Of a stretch of DNA of 64,000 nucleotides, positions 62,923-64,000 are shown piece by piece (position 1 is the first letter of the stretch; each line of letters begins with the position of its first letter). Position numbers and translations under genes: made by a program. The notes under the pieces are model-generated. The model ran no database searches and was not told the origin of the DNA. It saw only the letters and a program-made list of their open reading frames with translations. The DNA is from Ignelater luminosus (taxonomy: Eukaryota; Arthropoda; Insecta; Coleoptera; Elateridae): assembly GCA_011009095.1 (NCBI GenBank), contig VTPC01089649.1:250514-314513 (forward strand), given 5' to 3'.

Positions 62923-63499
62923 GTAACAGTTGAACAAATGGTATGTAGAGTGGTTTGGTGCAAAAAAATGTTAAAAGCCTACGCAAACGGAGCTCCAAGG
63001 TATTTAAATAACTTTGTTACGAGTGACGAAACTTGATTATATTGTTACGATGACAGATCAAAGCGTAAGAATCAGGTGTGTTTATTTGAAAACGAAGAGA
63101 CGCCAAAATCAAGATCAGTAAAAAAGAAAATGATTGTTGTGTTTTTTACAATTAGAGGTATTTTAACGAGAACTGTTCTCGATAACAGCTTCTTGGTACG
63201 TAGATGAATGCCTTACTCAGGTGGTTGAACAGCTGAAGAAACTTCGTCCCCGTTCAAGAATGGATACCTGGCATTTTCACCATGACAATGCTAGCGGTAA
63301 ATGCAAGAATTTTTGGAAAATGCTGGTGAAGGATAAATTAAAAGGTCGCAAGTTTCGCACCGACGAGAAATTTTTAGCAGCCTGGGACGAGGCATGTCCA
63401 AAGCTTCCAGAATCAAAATGGCAGAACATGTTTAACGATTGGTTTGTTCGGATGAAGAAATGTATAGATTGTAATGGTGATTATTTTGAAAGAGAATAA
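62923..63499 (+). mobile_element. Mariner transposase remnant
   Basis: The plus strand reads VEQMVCRVVWCKKMLKAYAN (about 62927-62986), then RYLNNFVTSDET (first catalytic D; a TGA at 63034 replaces the conserved tryptophan of DETW). RSVKKKMIVVFFTIRGIL and, after a frame change, EQLKKLRPRSRMDTWHFHHD with the second catalytic D follow (63221 onward). It then passes to KDKLKGRKFRTDEKFLAAWD and ends CIDCNGDYFERE at 63499. The SPDLAPCDFFLF-type block with the third catalytic D is missing between DNAS and KDKL, an in-frame deletion. Dead copy; subfamily related to the FHHDNAS/CIDCNGEYFE mariners of insects. Confidence 0.88.
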
Positions 63500-63854
63500 A
63501 TCGTATTGTATTGCAAAACTTACCTTGTAGGCAAAAATATCAAACAAGGTAAGACATCGATAACGTTTAAATTGCAGTTTTATAAGGTCATGCTTTCTTG
63601 GGTGATGTAATCAAATCTTCTGTCTACACTAACCCTTTACCTCTATCTTAAGGTATTCGAATTTAGAACAAAGAAAAAAAAAGTTAAAAGTGTAAAACAT
63701 CGGGTAAGGGATAAAATGCAAATGGATGAAATTTTGTAAAACTTTGCAATTTAAAGGAAAATGTCTCGATTCTCGAAGGTAGTTTTCATCTCTTTATAGT
63801 GTCTAGGTTAGCAAATACAAAAAGATAGCATGTATGGTATTTTTGCCCTTACTA

Positions 63855-63960
63855 TAGGTTGGTGCGTATAAAATGTCAGATTTGTTAGAACAATATCGCA
63901 CAATCTTGTACCATATACTGGACATATGCAAAATCCAACATATCTTATGCACCAACCTTA
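63855..63960. repeat. Mariner-type MITE, about 106 bp
   Basis: The left end TAGGTTGGTGCGTATAAAAT and right end ATCTTATGCACCAACCTTA are inverted repeats. The GGTTGGTGC core is the classic mariner terminal sequence. There is no coding capacity. The stretch 63500-63854, between it and the transposase remnant, holds nothing recognisable. Confidence 0.7.
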
Positions 63961-64000
63961 CTTGTATACCAAAACACTTCATATGTATACTTTACTTGTA

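Noticed and set aside
1-64000. CRISPR arrays, operons, Shine-Dalgarno sites, tRNA or rRNA genes
   Set aside because: The DNA is eukaryotic (spliced genes, transposons). I found no regular spaced repeats and no cloverleaf with convincing A and B boxes.

Overview
This window looks like AT-rich nuclear DNA of an insect, perhaps a beetle (inferred from the transposon mix; I am sure only of insect). Host genes have short exons, small GT-AG introns and arthropod-type protein sequences. Most of the rest is transposon debris and a very long stretch without recognisable genes.

Layout. The left edge (1-559, minus) holds the first three coding exons of peptidylglycine alpha-hydroxylating monooxygenase (PHM), running off the window. 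From 1305 to 13177 lie two nearly identical broken BEL/Pao LTR retrotransposon fossils in the same direction. They are separated by a LINE fragment and a 338-base assembly gap (7591-7928). Two decayed minus-strand LINE pieces with RNase H domains follow (13178-16450), then a decayed Tc1/mariner-type transposon (about 17087-18740).

The gene-dense part is 19.2-24.2 kb. PARP16, an ER-tail-anchored mono-ADP-ribosyltransferase, has five exons on the minus strand, with one GC-AG intron that carries a Harbinger transposase remnant. The mitochondrial ATP synthase inhibitor IF1 has three exons on the plus strand. The two genes are divergent and share a 1.1 kb spacer. None of the host genes forms an evident common pathway: PHM works in neuropeptide amidation, PARP16 in ER stress signalling, and IF1 in control of F1-ATPase.

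From 26 to 34 kb there are non-autonomous elements: a Harbinger-like element with a MADF remnant, a 1.07 kb foldback element and an imperfect inverted-repeat element. This part also holds a tandemly duplicated 36-nt exon-like cassette. At 34.69 kb a short plus-strand open exon encodes a signal-peptide-like sequence and ends in a perfect GTAAGT donor. The 29 kb to its right may be its first intron. That stretch contains a LINE (40.7-42.2 kb), two mariner-family remnants (49.7 and 62.9 kb), MITEs, several orphan CAGGGTG-type transposon ends and a nested palindrome at 56.45 kb, but no other gene I can support.

All calls come from reading the sequence. No database search was run, and family names rest on remembered motifs.
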